The notes below the pieces were generated by a model. It was not told the origin of the DNA. It saw only the letters and a program-made list of their open reading frames with translations, and searched no databases. Shown here one piece after another: positions 14,625 through 28,680 of a stretch of 64,000 nt of DNA (the stretch's first letter is position 1; the number at the start of each line of letters is the position of its first letter). Position numbers and translations under genes: made by a program. The DNA lies in assembly GCA_022605425.2 (NCBI GenBank), contig CM061252.1, positions 372,001-436,000 of the forward strand. Reading direction: 5' to 3'. This DNA comes from Hamiltosporidium tvaerminnensis. Taxonomy: Eukaryota > Microsporidia > Dubosqiidae.

Positions 14625-15490
14625 TTTCAAGTTCGAATTCTTAATTAGCTGGTTTGTAAAATATACAAATAAACCAATAAACACAATCTTATAGAATATG
14701 TTTTTGAGGAATTTTACTTATCGAAAGCCCAACCTGAATATTGGTTCTAAATATTTTACAAGCAACTCTATTTTAGGCAAAACTATCGTTTATGTCTTTT
14801 TTTTATTAAATATATGTGTTCGATATAGATATGCAATTCTTTGCAATAGATATATATGCTCTAAAAATCCTAAAAATATTAAAATTTTCAATGTCATAAT
14901 TTACATATTTTAAATTACCGAACGTAAATGAAATACAGCTAGAATTTTATGTGCTTTTTGCGTTTAAAAAAATATAATAAAAAAAAGATCGAATCGCAAA
15001 GTAGCATAAACTTTTAGATCTATAAAACAACATTAGAGAAATGTTTTATCATTCAATTTTATATATATTATATAGAAAAATCATGGTTTCATATATGAAT
15101 TTGTAGCTTTTCTACTGTAAATTAATATCGGATAATAACTGCGATGAATTCATTATTTATATCGCAGATTGTAAATATATTTGTTTTTTTTTAAAAAATG
15201 TTAACATTAAGCAATAAAATAAATTTATTAAAGATTTTTATTGTTCTTTGCAGACTCTCTAACCACTCAGAAGCTAAATGTCATAACTACTTACTATATA
15301 ATAAGAGGCTTGATTTCACGAAATTGTATTTGCTTTTATGTATTAGTCTACACATACAGCAATATTAATTAGAATTTATGTATAAAGAGTAAATGCAAAA
15401 TTTTGATAAGGTTTGCGGAAAGAGTTGTATTTCTTGCATTTATTATCATTATATATGCTATCGAAATTAAAGAGATTAAGCATATGCATA

Positions 15491-16020
15491 ATGCCCAAAG
15501 CCAAAAGGAAATTTGGTAATTTTTTGGATAAATAAAAAAGACATACATATTAAAAATTAAGGGAGATTTCAGCAAAAAAATAATATAAACAAGCTGAAAA
15601 TGGGCTTAAAATCTTTAATTTAATATACGCTGCCGATATAAAGGTGACATGCATAGAGGTTGAGTCCCTGATATCGACAGAAGCTGCACTAATGAGGAAA
15701 CATTATAACATTCTTTTTTAAAATAAAAGATGCCTCATTTTAATCAAAGCGTTAAACATGGAAACTTAAATCAATTTAAGTCAGAATACAAGCTAACATC
15801 AGTAATTAAACCCTTTTTTGTATTTAAAATTTCAAAGGTCTAGATTTGATCAAGAGGATGCGAGAGAATATAATGCAAAACCAAGTGTAAATATTAATCG
15901 ATGAGGCTGCAAACTGGAATGCCGATCTGACAAAAGCAAGTGCTGTAATCGAAAAATTATTGTACTTCGATAATACGAGAAAGAGACTGCTCTAATTAAT
16001 AAAACGTTTGGATTGGAACT
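15491..16020 (+). pseudogene. decayed Jac1/HscB-like co-chaperone relic
   Basis: Two adjacent blocks, in two frames, look like parts of the mitochondrial/mitosomal J-type co-chaperone HscB/Jac1, which delivers the Fe-S scaffold to Hsp70. Block 1 (about 15,606-15,764, frame 2) has STEAALMRKHYNIL, then NKRCLILIKALNMET after a stop, like the end of the J domain (ALVNKAYxxL...RxxYLLKL). Block 2 (about 15,843-16,000, frame 3) has DLIKRMREN and then WNADLTKASAVIEKLLYFDN, matching the HscB C-terminal helix pattern DFEEAKxxLxKxxYFxN. Order and spacing fit the family. At least six in-frame stops and one frameshift break it, and no HPD motif is visible. I judge it a relic; the family call rests on remembered motifs only. 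Confidence 0.4.
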
Positions 16021-18593
16021 ATTTAGTAAATATAGATGTTTTTTTGTTATTAATACCTTTTATAAAATATTTTAACTTGTAGTAATATTTACTAAAGGTT
16101 CGTATTCTATACTTTAGTTATAAAAATTTTTCAAATTTAGGAAATTTTAAATTAACGTGAGATATGCCATATTTTTGTGTCTATTATGATTTTCGAGTTG
16201 CATGCATCAAAATGTATGTTGCTCGCTGTTTATACCCGATATACATTGGCTTAGAAATTCTTAAATACTTTGAATAATACGCGGCAAAATATTGCATAAT
16301 GGTAAACTTTATTTGAACTTTACATATTTTTTTAAGGATACGTAAGTTCTTTCTACTATAACAAAATTTTTATTTCATTTAATTTTATTATTGTTAAATT
16401 GTTTTAATAATATCGCCATTTATAACCTGAATATTACGAAAAGACATATATAGAACTATTGCAATTTCTTAATAATCTATAAACGATTTTAAGTTACACA
16501 AGTAAGAAAGTATAAGGATTTTTTTTCTTCTAGTATTATTTCCAAATAAAGCTCAAGCAAAAAGCCTTTGATATCGTATCTTGCATATATTTGTAACGAA
16601 ATTACTTATTGACTCGACTAAAAAGGCTTTGAAATATAAATTTCTATGTCTAGTTTATTTAACGCTCAAATTTTTCAAAAAAAAAAACTATGATAAAAAA
16701 TATTTCTGTTAAATAGATTTGTAACAAATTTGATATTTTTTTGCACAAAGTAACACTTTAGAAAGTATAAGCCATCATTTTTGAATGAGAAAATTGTCAA
16801 TTTCTTGCTTTTAAAACTTGTTTTATTTATGCCTAAAGAAATTTCTTTAACAATTTTTATGATAAAGCAACATAAATCATATGGCAAAACAATTTAATAT
16901 TATCGGCTATTTTAAATGTTTACATCTGGAATTAATAAATCTAAGAAGATAGATATATAAATATCATGTATTTGATGTCTCGATTAACAAGCAGGCGAAT
17001 GAATGCTTTTAATAAAGATATACAATAAAATCAGAGTTTTTTATACCTAACATTAGTATTCTTAAGTTATATGTTGTTTTATAATGTAAGTTTACCGGTC
17101 TTAATTACACTGCGCAAATTTGTTTTTGAAATATATTTTTATTAAGACGACGCAAATAGTTCTATTCCTTAATTATTTGCATCAATATTATAACTTTTAT
17201 TAATGAATGTTGGAATACGCCAAGATTCAATCCTTATTTGCTTTAAAACAAAGAAAATTTTAAAAAAAATTATCATAAATTTGTTTATAATTTTTATTGT
17301 TGGTCAAAACCTAAAAATAATTTGAAAGCGCTATTTTTTTATCACATTTTTATCCTATTAACACTGACTAATAGACATATCTACGTTCTTTTGTATAAAT
17401 TTTTCTTTGGACTCTTTAAAACATATTTTTGAATAATTTAGAATGCCAAACTTTGGTTTTAGATGATTCAATTCTTATATTTTTTTTCTATAGTAAAATT
17501 AATCATAGGTAATTATCTACTGTTTCGATATTTATTAAAATTGTACTGTTTTATATTTTATTGAAAAATCGGATTTTTAAACTTTTTAAATAATATTCTG
17601 ATCATATTTCGATTTATTTATCATGGTACTTGTAAATTACTTTACAGTTTTTTTCTAAAAGCATTGTTGTTTGTAGAATTTTTTTTTATTAATCATTTAA
17701 AATTATATGCGTTAGATTTTAGACTTCTATAAGCATTATTGCAAAATTAATATCGCAATTACAAAAAAATATTCTATATTGCAGGTGAAGTATATTCGAT
17801 CTAAATTTTACTTGCTTTATAGTTTCCGTGTACACTCGTAATTGATAAACTTTATGAATAAATTACTAAGAGACCTTAAAAACTTCATTTCAACATAAAC
17901 AGATAAAAATTTCCATTTTACTAAGCCAATATTTGCAAAATAAAAAAATCAAAAGCTTTATAATTTAAAAAAGTATTATTCAAATCTGCTGTTTATCTAT
18001 ATCTTACTAAAAAGTGTAAAAACATTTATAAGTATTTAGTCAAAATAATTGAATGTCATTTAATCTAATTGAAGAATAACCGTGCTATTATTTTTATTTT
18101 AGAAGTACATTCTGTTCTTATATGTATCCTGAAAATAAGAAAAAACATTATATCTATTCTAAGATACATAGCTTATTCGATAATCTAGTTTTATATGTAA
18201 AGTGACTAATACTGTAAAGAGACGAAAATTTTACCTTTACTAAAAATATTATTTTTCGCATAATTTGAAAAATCTTATATACAAAATAAATTTAAGCAAA
18301 TTTTCTAAAAATCCGATTGTCTACGCTACTAGTAAAAAATAAAAATATTATTTTGCCTAAAAATGTCATTATTTAACAACTTGGTAGACATATTTACATG
18401 ATCAATTAACCTATCTAGTTTAAGTAAACTTTTTTTAATTTTTATTTTTAAATTCTAGAAAAGCAAATTTTTTATAAAAAATAATATTTATAAACAATTC
18501 TATAAATTATGTTAGAAATTGGCCTATCTCTATAAAATATTTGTAAACCTCTAAATGATTTGTTAAACCCGACGACAGTAAACATGCCTATGA

Positions 18594-18938
18594 TTAAAAA
18601 TTGATAAAGTATGCATATACTAAATTGAGTAAAACTGGTAAAGAATAAGTTAAATTTAAGGTATCACATTTGTGTTTTATTTTAGAAAATATACACATTG
18701 GTTTGTAGTTGAAATAAAACAGCAAAAAATTTAGGTAATTTAGTTTCGAAACGTTAAATTTTTTCGACATTAGGATCTTACATATTGCTTTATATGCAGA
18801 TTTTGTTTTTTTTTTGTATTTTCGAGTATTTGGATGAAATAAATGGTTAGAAAATTTCCATGAATCTAGAATATCTTTAATTATAAATCGTTTTATTAAA
18901 TTTATTCTATTTAATTTTTTTTCATCGAGTAGCTTCAT
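18594..18938 (-). CDS. hypothetical Lys-rich ORF, 114 codons
   Basis: Starts at ATG (MKLLDEKKLNRINLIKRF...) and ends ...LVYAYFINF. It is the longest uninterrupted frame in the first 34 kb. The N-terminal two thirds are basic (HPNTRKYKKKTKSAYKA) and the last ~25 residues hydrophobic. No domain is recognised. It lies alone with no neighbouring gene, and the bases before the ATG lack the AAATTT motif seen before the secreted family genes. In such AT-rich DNA an ORF this long is unusual but not impossible by chance; a gene or a remnant are both open. Confidence 0.22.
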   Translation of the reverse strand: MKLLDEKKLNRINLIKRFIIKDILDSWKFSNHLFHPNTRKYKKKTKSAYKAICKILMSKKFNVSKLNYLNFLLFYFNYKPMCIFSKIKHKCDTLNLTYSLPVLLNLVYAYFINF

Positions 18939-21008
18939 AGAAATATTCCATGCTACGGTTTTTTAGGCTATTTATATGTACCAAGAAATATATGAGGCGA
19001 CAATTATCGTGTATTTTTGGTTTTATCCTATATAGATATAAAATAGAAACGTAGACAAATTTTTTATTTTTTTGAAGATAAATTTATATTTAAATAAAAA
19101 AATATGAATCAAGAATAAGTCTTTACCCGTTAATTCTTTTAGAGCATGAGAACATTGCATTTATCAGCAAAGTTATTATAATTAGCGCATAGTGAGTTAC
19201 ATAGAAACATACTTTAGAGGCCATGCTATCGGAAAGACGATTTTGCTCGGTATGGGCTTGTTTAGTCTTTGTGAACTCAATTTAAAAAGCCGATAAAAAT
19301 CTAAGCATAAGTCTAGTATGTTTAAAATGAGTAAAATTGATTGAACGCTTAAGTTTAAAAAGGAAAAGTATGTTTCTATTTCAACCCCACGCCCGGCTAC
19401 AAATATTAAAAAAACCAGAGGATAAATATTTATTCATGAAAATGTTTAACACATCTTGTGCATAACGAGCCGTATGATATAGGCCTCGAAAGATGTATAA
19501 ATCTATACATGGTTGTTTCTCTATTTTCAACTAAAACCCGTTCATGCCAGTAAAACATTCTAAACTATGCTACTCTTAAGAAGAAAAATTTGCCCAACTT
19601 ATACTCAAGTATGTTGCATTGAGTTAGAATTGCGCATTAAAAAATATAAAAAAAGATTCAAAATATTTAGTATTTCTATTTTGTTTCTTTGATATACACG
19701 GGAAAACAAAATGCACCTTCTTAAATTAAAAATTTCGAGAAGATCCTAATAATAAACTTTGCCTTTGATAAATATAGACTATCACAAAAATCTGCCGCTT
19801 ATCAAATCATATCATCTTAAAAATTTGATCTAATATTTTTTTTATTATATTTTATGTTGTTTATACAATAAAATTTAACACCTATATCTGTCTATATGAA
19901 TCTACAACTTTTGAGGTGATTACTTAAGCGAAAGTACTTTGCCAGGTATCTTTTTAAAAACCATTTTAACGAATGAATTTCGACTATTTTAATATATTCT
20001 AATCTTTTACTTCCAAACATCTATAAAAATATTAATATAAAAACAGTTCCACCATTTTTAAGTTTGATATTGAAATTTCTTTTCTTGTTGAACTTAGTTT
20101 ACATCATATTTTCATTTGCAATCAATACTTATAAGGTTTTAGAAATTTTTTTTACATAAATGCAAAAAACCTTTCGATTGCTTAATTTCTTATAGTTTAA
20201 AATTCAAGTATAAATGCCTTTATAAATACTTTTTTCTAATAAAAATTTCAGACTTGAAAAAAAGTTTCCTATAACCAACAGTACAATGAAAAAAATGATA
20301 GTTTTTTAAAGGATATTTTAATTTATTTCGGCAAATATTTTAAATATATTGGCATTTTTAAGATATCAGAAACAGAACAGTAAGGCCTGAATTAGGGGAT
20401 GATTCTACTCAGCACATAATTGAGTGATACTCTAAACAATTATGCTCTGACCAGAAAACAACTTTACAAATAGATTTATGATTCAAAATATCGGCAAAGA
20501 ATTTGAAATAATAACTTTGATCGCATAAGCGTACATAAGAGGTTTAAAAGGTTACATTTTAAATTTTTTAAAAATATTGTTGCTCAAAAAACATTATCTT
20601 ACAATAAATACCGTTTCTCACTGTATTTAAATTATTAAGCATTGAAAGAATTTAAAGATCCTATTTAAATCTGGTTATTTATCTGAAAGACAAATTTACT
20701 ATTAAAATACGCTTAATTCAAATTTAGAGAAATTTTTGTGAACTGTTATTTTTATTTATTTTGCAAATTGCCACTACCGTTTTATTATATAATAGGAAAG
20801 AAGCATTTTGGATCGATAAATTTTTATTTACAAAGGTAAACTATTTTGATTTTAGGGCACCAAAATATCTAAATACAGTCTACAAAAAAATGAAATATAT
20901 ATCTTTTTCTTATTTTTTTTGCTGTAACAATCTTCAAAGAAATACGGTTCATCGTCAGAAAAATGTTTTGAGAGGGATAACAATTGTCATATATATAAAT
21001 ATAGTTTC

Positions 21009-21255
21009 TTCCTACCCTGCCGGGAGCAGAATTGGCTTAAAAAATTCTCTACTTGTTTTAAGAAATGACTAAAAGGGATTGATTCTCTATGTAGGGGCTG
21101 AGTATAGGGCTAACAACCCACCCTTTAAAACAGGTTTTTTACATAAGCCCACAAAAATAGAAAAACCCACCGGGAAAAGACAGGTGAGTTGTATTACTTA
21201 GGGAGACCAAGGCTCGTGCGGGACTGTAGTGCCAAAGATAAATGAATGAATAAAT
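21009..21255 (+). mobile_element. SINE-like element, copy 2
   Basis: Good copy of the SINE-like family. It starts near TTCCTACCCTGCCGGGAGCA and continues with AATTGGCTTAAAAAATTCTC, AGGGCTAACAACCCACC, GGGAGACCAAGGCTCGTGCG and GACTGTAGTGCC, ending in a GATAAATGAATGAATAAAT tail. The octamer ATAAATAT flanks it on both sides (20,995-21,002 and 21,250-21,257), a possible target-site duplication, although in AT-rich DNA with an AT-rich tail this could be chance. A short open frame (20,761-21,072) runs into the element and is not considered a gene. Confidence 0.85.
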
Positions 21256-24200
21256 ATCAAAATGCTAGACCTTTTTTTATTAGAAATAAAGAAACTAAAC
21301 TTAAACATAATACTGCGAATTTTAACCTACATTTTTTTATCCTATAAAAGACATTAATGTATACTTTAATTTTGCTAAAGACGCAAATTTAATTTTTTAG
21401 ATACGATTCGTAGCTAGCAACAAGTCATTTCGAATTTTTTGTAATCTTTACAACCAGATCGAATTTCGCCTATAGCCGCAAACAAGTTAAAATTAATAGG
21501 GCAAAATTATGTTTAATTCTAAATTAAGACCAATATTTTAATGTGGATTTTATCTATCAATATAAATGTTCATATATAGCTATAAAAAAAATTTAAACAT
21601 TCATAAATCCAAAATATTTAACTTTTTTTTAAATGAATTTAGTTTTAGGGAAAATAAACAGGCATAAAATCTAATGTATATTACATTTTGTAAAAATCGG
21701 GATTAATGGCAAAAATTCCATATGTTATGCTATTCTAGCATTGTATAAGACTTGAGCTTATCTCGACGGTTCGTTTTTAATTTATCGAAAACCCAAATAT
21801 TAGATTTAGACTCACGTCACTTCTATTAGTATAGCTTAATAAGCATTGACTATAAGGCACACAGTAACATAATGCTTTATGTTGATTGTATTTGTTTCCC
21901 ACTGAAGGAAAGGCCAACAAAGAAATAGTAGTAAGAGTATACGGTCAGTTATTTATGGATAAAATTTACATTTGTAATAATAAGTTTGATTTTATTTCAT
22001 ATTCTTATTTACTAGATCAATGTCTTTTTCTGGTATAAATATAATTTGAACCTCTTTATAAATATTTTTTAAGCTGTCCATGTATTAGCAAAGTAAATTT
22101 CTCTATTGGGTTGTCGGATCAATGATCCAATTATTTGTGTATGCTATATATTTCGTTTAATGAAATGGTGAGATGTTATCTTGTATATATTTCATAAATC
22201 TATAATACCTCTGTATGAATCATTTAAGCAGTCTTGTTTTGCCATTAAATGTATCATGTATACCAAAAATTTTGGTTTTTTAGTTAAGAATATTTATTAG
22301 GTTTTTAATCTTAGGTAAATCAAGTGGTGTACCTTTTTAAAAATAAATTGAAGGTGGTGATACAAAAATTGATATAGCCTACCCAAATGTTTCCTTTTAA
22401 TAGCGCATAGTTTGTAAAGACATCAATAGACTCTTATTCAATCTATGGAAATTTCAAAAAAAATATTGTAATAAAAAATTTAAATATGTTTAAATCTACA
22501 CCTTAGATACGTTTTAGGTATGTTAAGTACTCTTGAAACGTAAGTAAATTTTTTTTTTACTTGAAAAATACCTATTCAGAATTTTCGGTGCTATAAAATT
22601 ATCTTTCAATATATTTCCTTATATTCAATAATATAGTATATTATGTTTTTCATATTACATAGTATAAAATATTCCTATTATAAAAATATTTAGCATGGTA
22701 TGTCAAACAGATATACTTGAAAATATTGCATAAGGTAATAAAGTAATAGCTAAAAATTTAGAGATATTTTAATATAGTAATCTTTTCGAACCATAAAAGC
22801 AAATTTCAAGAAATTAAATACATAATTTTTTAAAATACAAATTTTTATCAAAGAAACCGGATTTAAATTTGTTTTTATCATCTGAGCTGATATAATTAAA
22901 AAACTAAATTAGCATCACACATATTAAAGATTTAATTTCGACGGTTTTCTTTTTTTAAATGTCTGACAATAATTCTTAGAATATTTCTGGGCATATGTTT
23001 ATATAAAGTACTAGAAAACTGTAAGATATTTATAAAAACCTTAATATTTTGCAACTTATTATATACAATATAATCTACTTTTAGCTTTCAAAGGTCTCAT
23101 ATGAGATACTAGAGCTATTGCCAACAACTATATCTCCTAATTCTATACATTTAAACTGAATATTATTAATTGACAAAACTTTATGATTTCTCTATAAAAT
23201 AATCTAATACCTAAAACGCGTTAATAAATTAATGGAATACCATATAATTCGAAGACTTTTTCTAAAATAGTTAAAATTGCGTACAACTTATCTTAGCTCA
23301 AAGGCTTATTTCATACTAAATTAAAGTATTTTAGAAATGCATTTGTAGTTAGTATTTTTTAATTCGTTGATGCCTACAGGTAAAAAGAATTGTAAACCTA
23401 TGTATAGATTTAATTCTAAGCTTTTGTATAATATATTTATTTGTCAATTATTTTTAGTAATTTTTATGGTGAAAAAAATTGCAATTTGTGGACGCAAACC
23501 GTATATCTATTATTTTGACCTTAGTATCCTATTTTTAAATTTTAATTAAATAGTACTAAATATTGCCTTTTATTTTGATAAATAGAAAATTCTTCTAATG
23601 GGTTTTACGTTTTATAGATCTAATAAATTAAAACCAATTGTCGCAAAAAAATTATTATGAATACTATAAGATTTATCTTTATATTAAAGTTTTTTTTTGT
23701 TTTTGTATAAAAAAGTTAAATTTATTTTAGTCACTCAATTAAATACGAATCAAATAGCAAATCTAAAAAAAAATTCTGGGTAAAAAAAAAGTTATTCCTT
23801 TAATGATATTATAAAGTAATGAAAATGTAACAAATAAATCAAATAATAAAGTGTGTAGCCTAATAATATTTTAGAAATATAAGTTTTGACTTGCATTTTT
23901 TATTTTGGGTTTCCTAATAATGTATTTCCTTCGTTTTTTTATAGTACGCAATACTCCTATATGATATTTCTTAGTCTTACAATAAAAATTTTATATAACG
24001 TTTATATGATTCATTTTTATTAAATATATAATTACCATCAAAATTTTTCTGAATAGCCAACTAAAAAATTTGAAAATAAAAGTGCAAGGTTTAAAGAAGA
24101 TATATCTTTGGAACATAATCGATAATTATACTTTTATATGGAATATTCGACTGTTATCTAGATAGAATATTCAAACATGGTCTGCAAAAAATATTAAATC

Positions 24201-27200
24201 ATACTTAGAATGTTAAATAACTATTTAGAAGGTATATATTAGATATTTTAAAAACAATAATCAGAATAAGTTTTGTAACCAGATGTTTTTCTTTTAAGGA
24301 AAATTTAATTAAATTTTTACTTAATATTGGATTTAAGTATGATTTTTATCATTATCATTGAACAAATTGTATTCGTGTGAAGTAAACTGCAAACTATTGA
24401 TGACTTTTTTATAAAAGAGTTTAAACTCGTCTAACTACAAAAATTTCGTATGCATTATAAAAAAATTTAATTTTTGCGATTACTAAGTCATGTCAATGCA
24501 AATTCAAAAATATTTGAGCTATAAAATAGAAATTTAAAAAAACTTATGTTGTTTTTTTTCATACTCGTTTTCTAGGTATATTCATTATTTGCACTTTGGA
24601 TTAAATGCTTTTTTATTTAAAATTTAATCTATTATATAGGTACTATTAGAAAACATACATTAACGAAAAAACATATTAGAATTTAAAATGTATTTACGCT
24701 TTTTTTAAAAGTAGTAGACATTATATGACTTAGAATATTTTCATTCTATTCCGATATTTTTTTTGAAAATCAAATATAACGTTTTATATATGATACAAAT
24801 AAGGGTATGAGCGTACTATAAAGAAATACATTAGATTTTTAGTAAAATTTTGCAGAATAGAGTCAATAGCATTGAATATGGGAATCTCTAAGACAACTAT
24901 CAATGAATATCGTATTTGAATTTCTTTAATTGTGTTGTTTAGGTTTAGCTTTTAACCTTTTATTTTTGTGTATAGTTTTTTTTACTCTTTCATAATTCTT
25001 TTGACTTTGAAAAAGATTCTCTAACCATATCTCTCTTTTTAAAATAATTTTACAATCAAGGCTTTTGTGTCCAAAACTTATTTGACTTTTGGGTCTTGAA
25101 GTACTTCTTCTATATTAATTATGTTTAAATCATTTTTTAAAGTGTACATATTAATGTATAGATATGGCCAATGTTGAAATATCTTGTATTTTAGAGTTTG
25201 TAAGCGATTGAGTTAAAATTTTTCAGATTTATAGAAATGTTCATACACAACCATCTCAAAAGTAATTTGTGATTTTAGTTATGTCTGAAGTTTAGTAATT
25301 TTGGCGATTGAATATTTAAAAGATACGCACATGAGCAGCTGCCTGATCTATTACTAAATCTCCGTACCATCAATAAGCATATATTTATTGTTTTAAGCAG
25401 TAACGTTTGCAAACCGTAAGTCTCTATTTCTTAGAATTTTTTTCAATATATATTTAATGTTTTTATATTCTTTTCATAGTTTAGTCAATATAAAGCTATA
25501 AAATTTGAAATGAATTCCTCAAATCTTTTCGTTTCTATCTTAAGATATAGCTAATATAACCAGAAAAATTTGGGCGGTTCCGAAATTTCATATTCTACAC
25601 TAAAAAAGTCATCATGAAATTATGCTGTTTAAAAGTCTCATGAAATCGTATAATGTATGAAACAGGATATGTTTTTTTATAGCATTTAGCCATGTTTCAG
25701 ATAATTTCTTTTCCCGAACAAAGTTAAATGAGTTTTTTGTTGTATTCAGTATTTTCTTGTTTTAAAATCAAATATACCCCGAGCATTAACTCTATTCTTC
25801 TTATAGGATGAAACTTTCGAAGAAGCGTTAGCTAATTCTATCATTTTTATGGTTATATTTAATTTTTTTACATAAGAACGTACAGTAAATAAAAAATTGT
25901 TTTGTTTGGTAGCAGTAATTGAATGTTTTGCTAATTGAAAAATATCGTATACTAAAAATAGAGTAATCTTTTTTATAACATGGTTCTCTTCACTTTTTGT
26001 TTTTCTAAGAAATCACTATTTTGCGTAAAGCGATAATTTTTATTCTTGTTTTAATAACTTATAAGCGTCGTTAGTTAGATATAATACGGTTTAGAATAAA
26101 TTTATAGATAAACAAAAATTATGTATAATAGTAAGATATAATATTATTCTTGTTTTGTCACTCAAAGTACTTTTTCAAGATTGTGATTGACTAATTAAAT
26201 AGAGATATATATGTTTAGAACAATGCTGCCTATATTTTTGAAATTTTTTTTAAATTAAAATTCTGTAAAAACGACTAATATATATAAATTTGGGCTAATT
26301 AATACTGATATTAATTCGTAATATTAAGTAAACTGATTACCTAAAATTTTTTACATCCTACTGAATTATATTTAGTTGTCAATTATTATCTTGTTTTTAC
26401 AAATAGAAAATATAGTCATTTGTAAGCCGAAATTTTTAAAATTAAGTGTATTTATAGCTGCATAGTCTTTCAATCTATCTTTTAGACATGATTAAACTAA
26501 TGAAACCCACTCTATCGTAAATTTTAAAAAAATGTATTGCTAAAACCTTCTGGGTCTATAAATATAGTAAAGTTTACTTTTTACATATGCAGCAAAAACA
26601 AGCTCAATATTATATTTTTTTCGGATGTTTTCTAATCTATTTCGGTCATTTTAAAACAATGGTTTCAAAATTCTAAGATTTGTAAAAGAGATAATATTTT
26701 ATCAATAAAAAAAGTGCAAAGAACCGCCGTATTATATAAAAGTCTTACGATACTATAGAAAATTCTACTCAGAAGCTAAATTCGGGTTTATAAAAAAATT
26801 TTTCATAAAATAACCGGTAGGAAAGTTAAAATATATTCGTTGTCTTTTATTACTGAATTAGCTGGTTTTATTTTCTTTTAAGATATATTTTAATGAGCTA
26901 AAATTACATTCAAAAGTTTATATTATTTATCCAGCCTGGCTCATTTCTAACGATAACTTATATATTTTTAGAAACTTTTGTAAGTATATACAGAGAAATA
27001 TTGATTTCGGGCTTTAGACATATATAAATGTGTCTGTATTATATATTCTTTATAAAATATATAGGCGGAGAAAAAATATCTACATTAAAACTATCTGTTA
27101 GGATATGTTTCTAGAAATATGTATGAAAATTATTTTTGCCATTTTAGTGCGATATAAACCACATTAGTTCTATAGACCAGTCATGTAATCCGAGTTACAA

Positions 27201-28267
27201 CAGATTAAAAGAATCATTTGGAAATTTGCAGTTGTTAATCTTCAAACTCAAGAGGTAAAAGAAGAATGGAACAAGTATCTAAGTAATACAATATAATTTT
27301 AAATTAAAAAAGATTTGCAGACTTTGGTAAAAACATCATGTGAACTCTTTTAGTTAAAAAGTCATTTTATTTACAACAATATCTAATTCTGAGTATAATG
27401 TAGCTGCCGAAAAAATAATACATTTTCGTACTATAACCTTGTTTTAATGAAAAAAACATGTCAAATTAATTGCTATATCGTTTATATTAGCTCTACCTGT
27501 ACTATCAATATCAAAAAAAAAAACATTTTTGTAAGTTTAGTTAAATTATGTCACTCACTCTATTTATGCCTTAAATAATTAATAATGTTAGAAATAAAAT
27601 TTAAAGATGGAATTATTTTTTAAAAAAATATATTAAACAATATTCTAGTCAATCTTCAGTGTATTATATATTAGTCTGTACAAATAAACTCGGACTTAAA
27701 TATCATTACAACGCGCAATCATATCACATCAGCGATATTGATTTTGGTAGATATGTATTATTATATTTTCTCATTTAAGTTTTTGATATTTCTTGAAAGA
27801 TTTATGCTATAAATTGTTTTGTTTATATTATAATATACTTTTAGCAATAATTTTCAAAATAACTACGTATGTAAAGATAAGTTTAAGTTTTTGTTATATA
27901 TTTCTGTAAAAATAATGTAAAAAACATTCAATATGAAATGTTAATTTGAGAATTTTACAATATTTAAAATTTGCAATTGTTTTTTACGATTTAAAATCAG
28001 TCTTTTGATATGCATCAAAAAAAATTTCTCTTTATAAATATTTTCAATATTTAAGAAGTTTAAAGTACAAAATTATTTCTTTGCTAACATAATTGGGTAT
28101 TTATCCGTAAAAAGACACAATATTACCAGGAAATGTATCAAAATTAATAGATTTGCCTTAGTTATTAATCCTGATGACTTTTTAGAAAATTCCAAACAAT
28201 AAATTATTTCTAAATAAAAAACATTAAATTTAAAAACTATAATGTCTTTTCATAAAATATTTTAGAA

Positions 28268-28680
28268 ATAAATTTTTTCGATGTCATCATGAATCCCAAA
28301 TGAGTTATCCGAATTCATTTTTAATAATCTGATTTCTTGTGCTGAAAATTGTTCTGATACGACCTTTACTTCAAAAATTAGATGAGCGGCTAATTTCCTT
28401 GCGAGTATTTACGCTAGGAAATCCTAAATAGAGTTACCGAGATATAAATGACACGTATGTTTATACATTAGAGGGAATACAATCTGTTTTAAGAAATTTT
28501 TAATATAGTTATTATTTGAAAGATTATATTTTTTTAATACCAAATCTAAAACAGGTTGATTGACGGTATACTGTTTTGAGCAAAGACATTTTTTTGTTTT
28601 ATAGTTCTTGGATTCTATAATCAAAGGTTTAGTATCAGTTTAAACGTAAAAAAGGTTATATATTGATAAAAAATTGTTAT
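28268..28680 (-). pseudogene. decayed protein-coding relic
   Basis: A minus-strand frame runs from about 28,680 down to a TAA at 28,268-28,270 with only three internal stops (one near 28,640, then TAG and TAA near 28,425 and 28,410). The last ~45 codons (RKLAAHLIFEVKVVSEQF..., then LLKMNSDNSFGIHDDIEKIYF) have the composition of a soluble protein, with Ala, Val, Glu and Asp uncommon in the translated desert. Further upstream the same frame stays partly open, and another frame (28,890-29,096, SEIILRSNYFSIIL...) could be the N-terminal part after a frameshift. No family is recognised. It is most likely a dead single-copy gene. Confidence 0.33.

Larger units (their letters stand above)
14625..21008. 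other. AT-rich gene desert with relics
   Basis: AT-rich throughout. It holds a Jac1/HscB-like relic (15.49-16.02 kb), a 114-codon ORF (18.6-18.9 kb) and a GC-richer patch at 19.18-19.50 kb where a forward frame (GHAIGKTILLGMG...) is interrupted by about seven stops. Nothing else is supported. Confidence 0.55.

Noticed and set aside
22110-22130. Short palindrome GGATCAATGATCC as a regulatory site.
   Set aside because: Isolated, no gene nearby, expected by chance.
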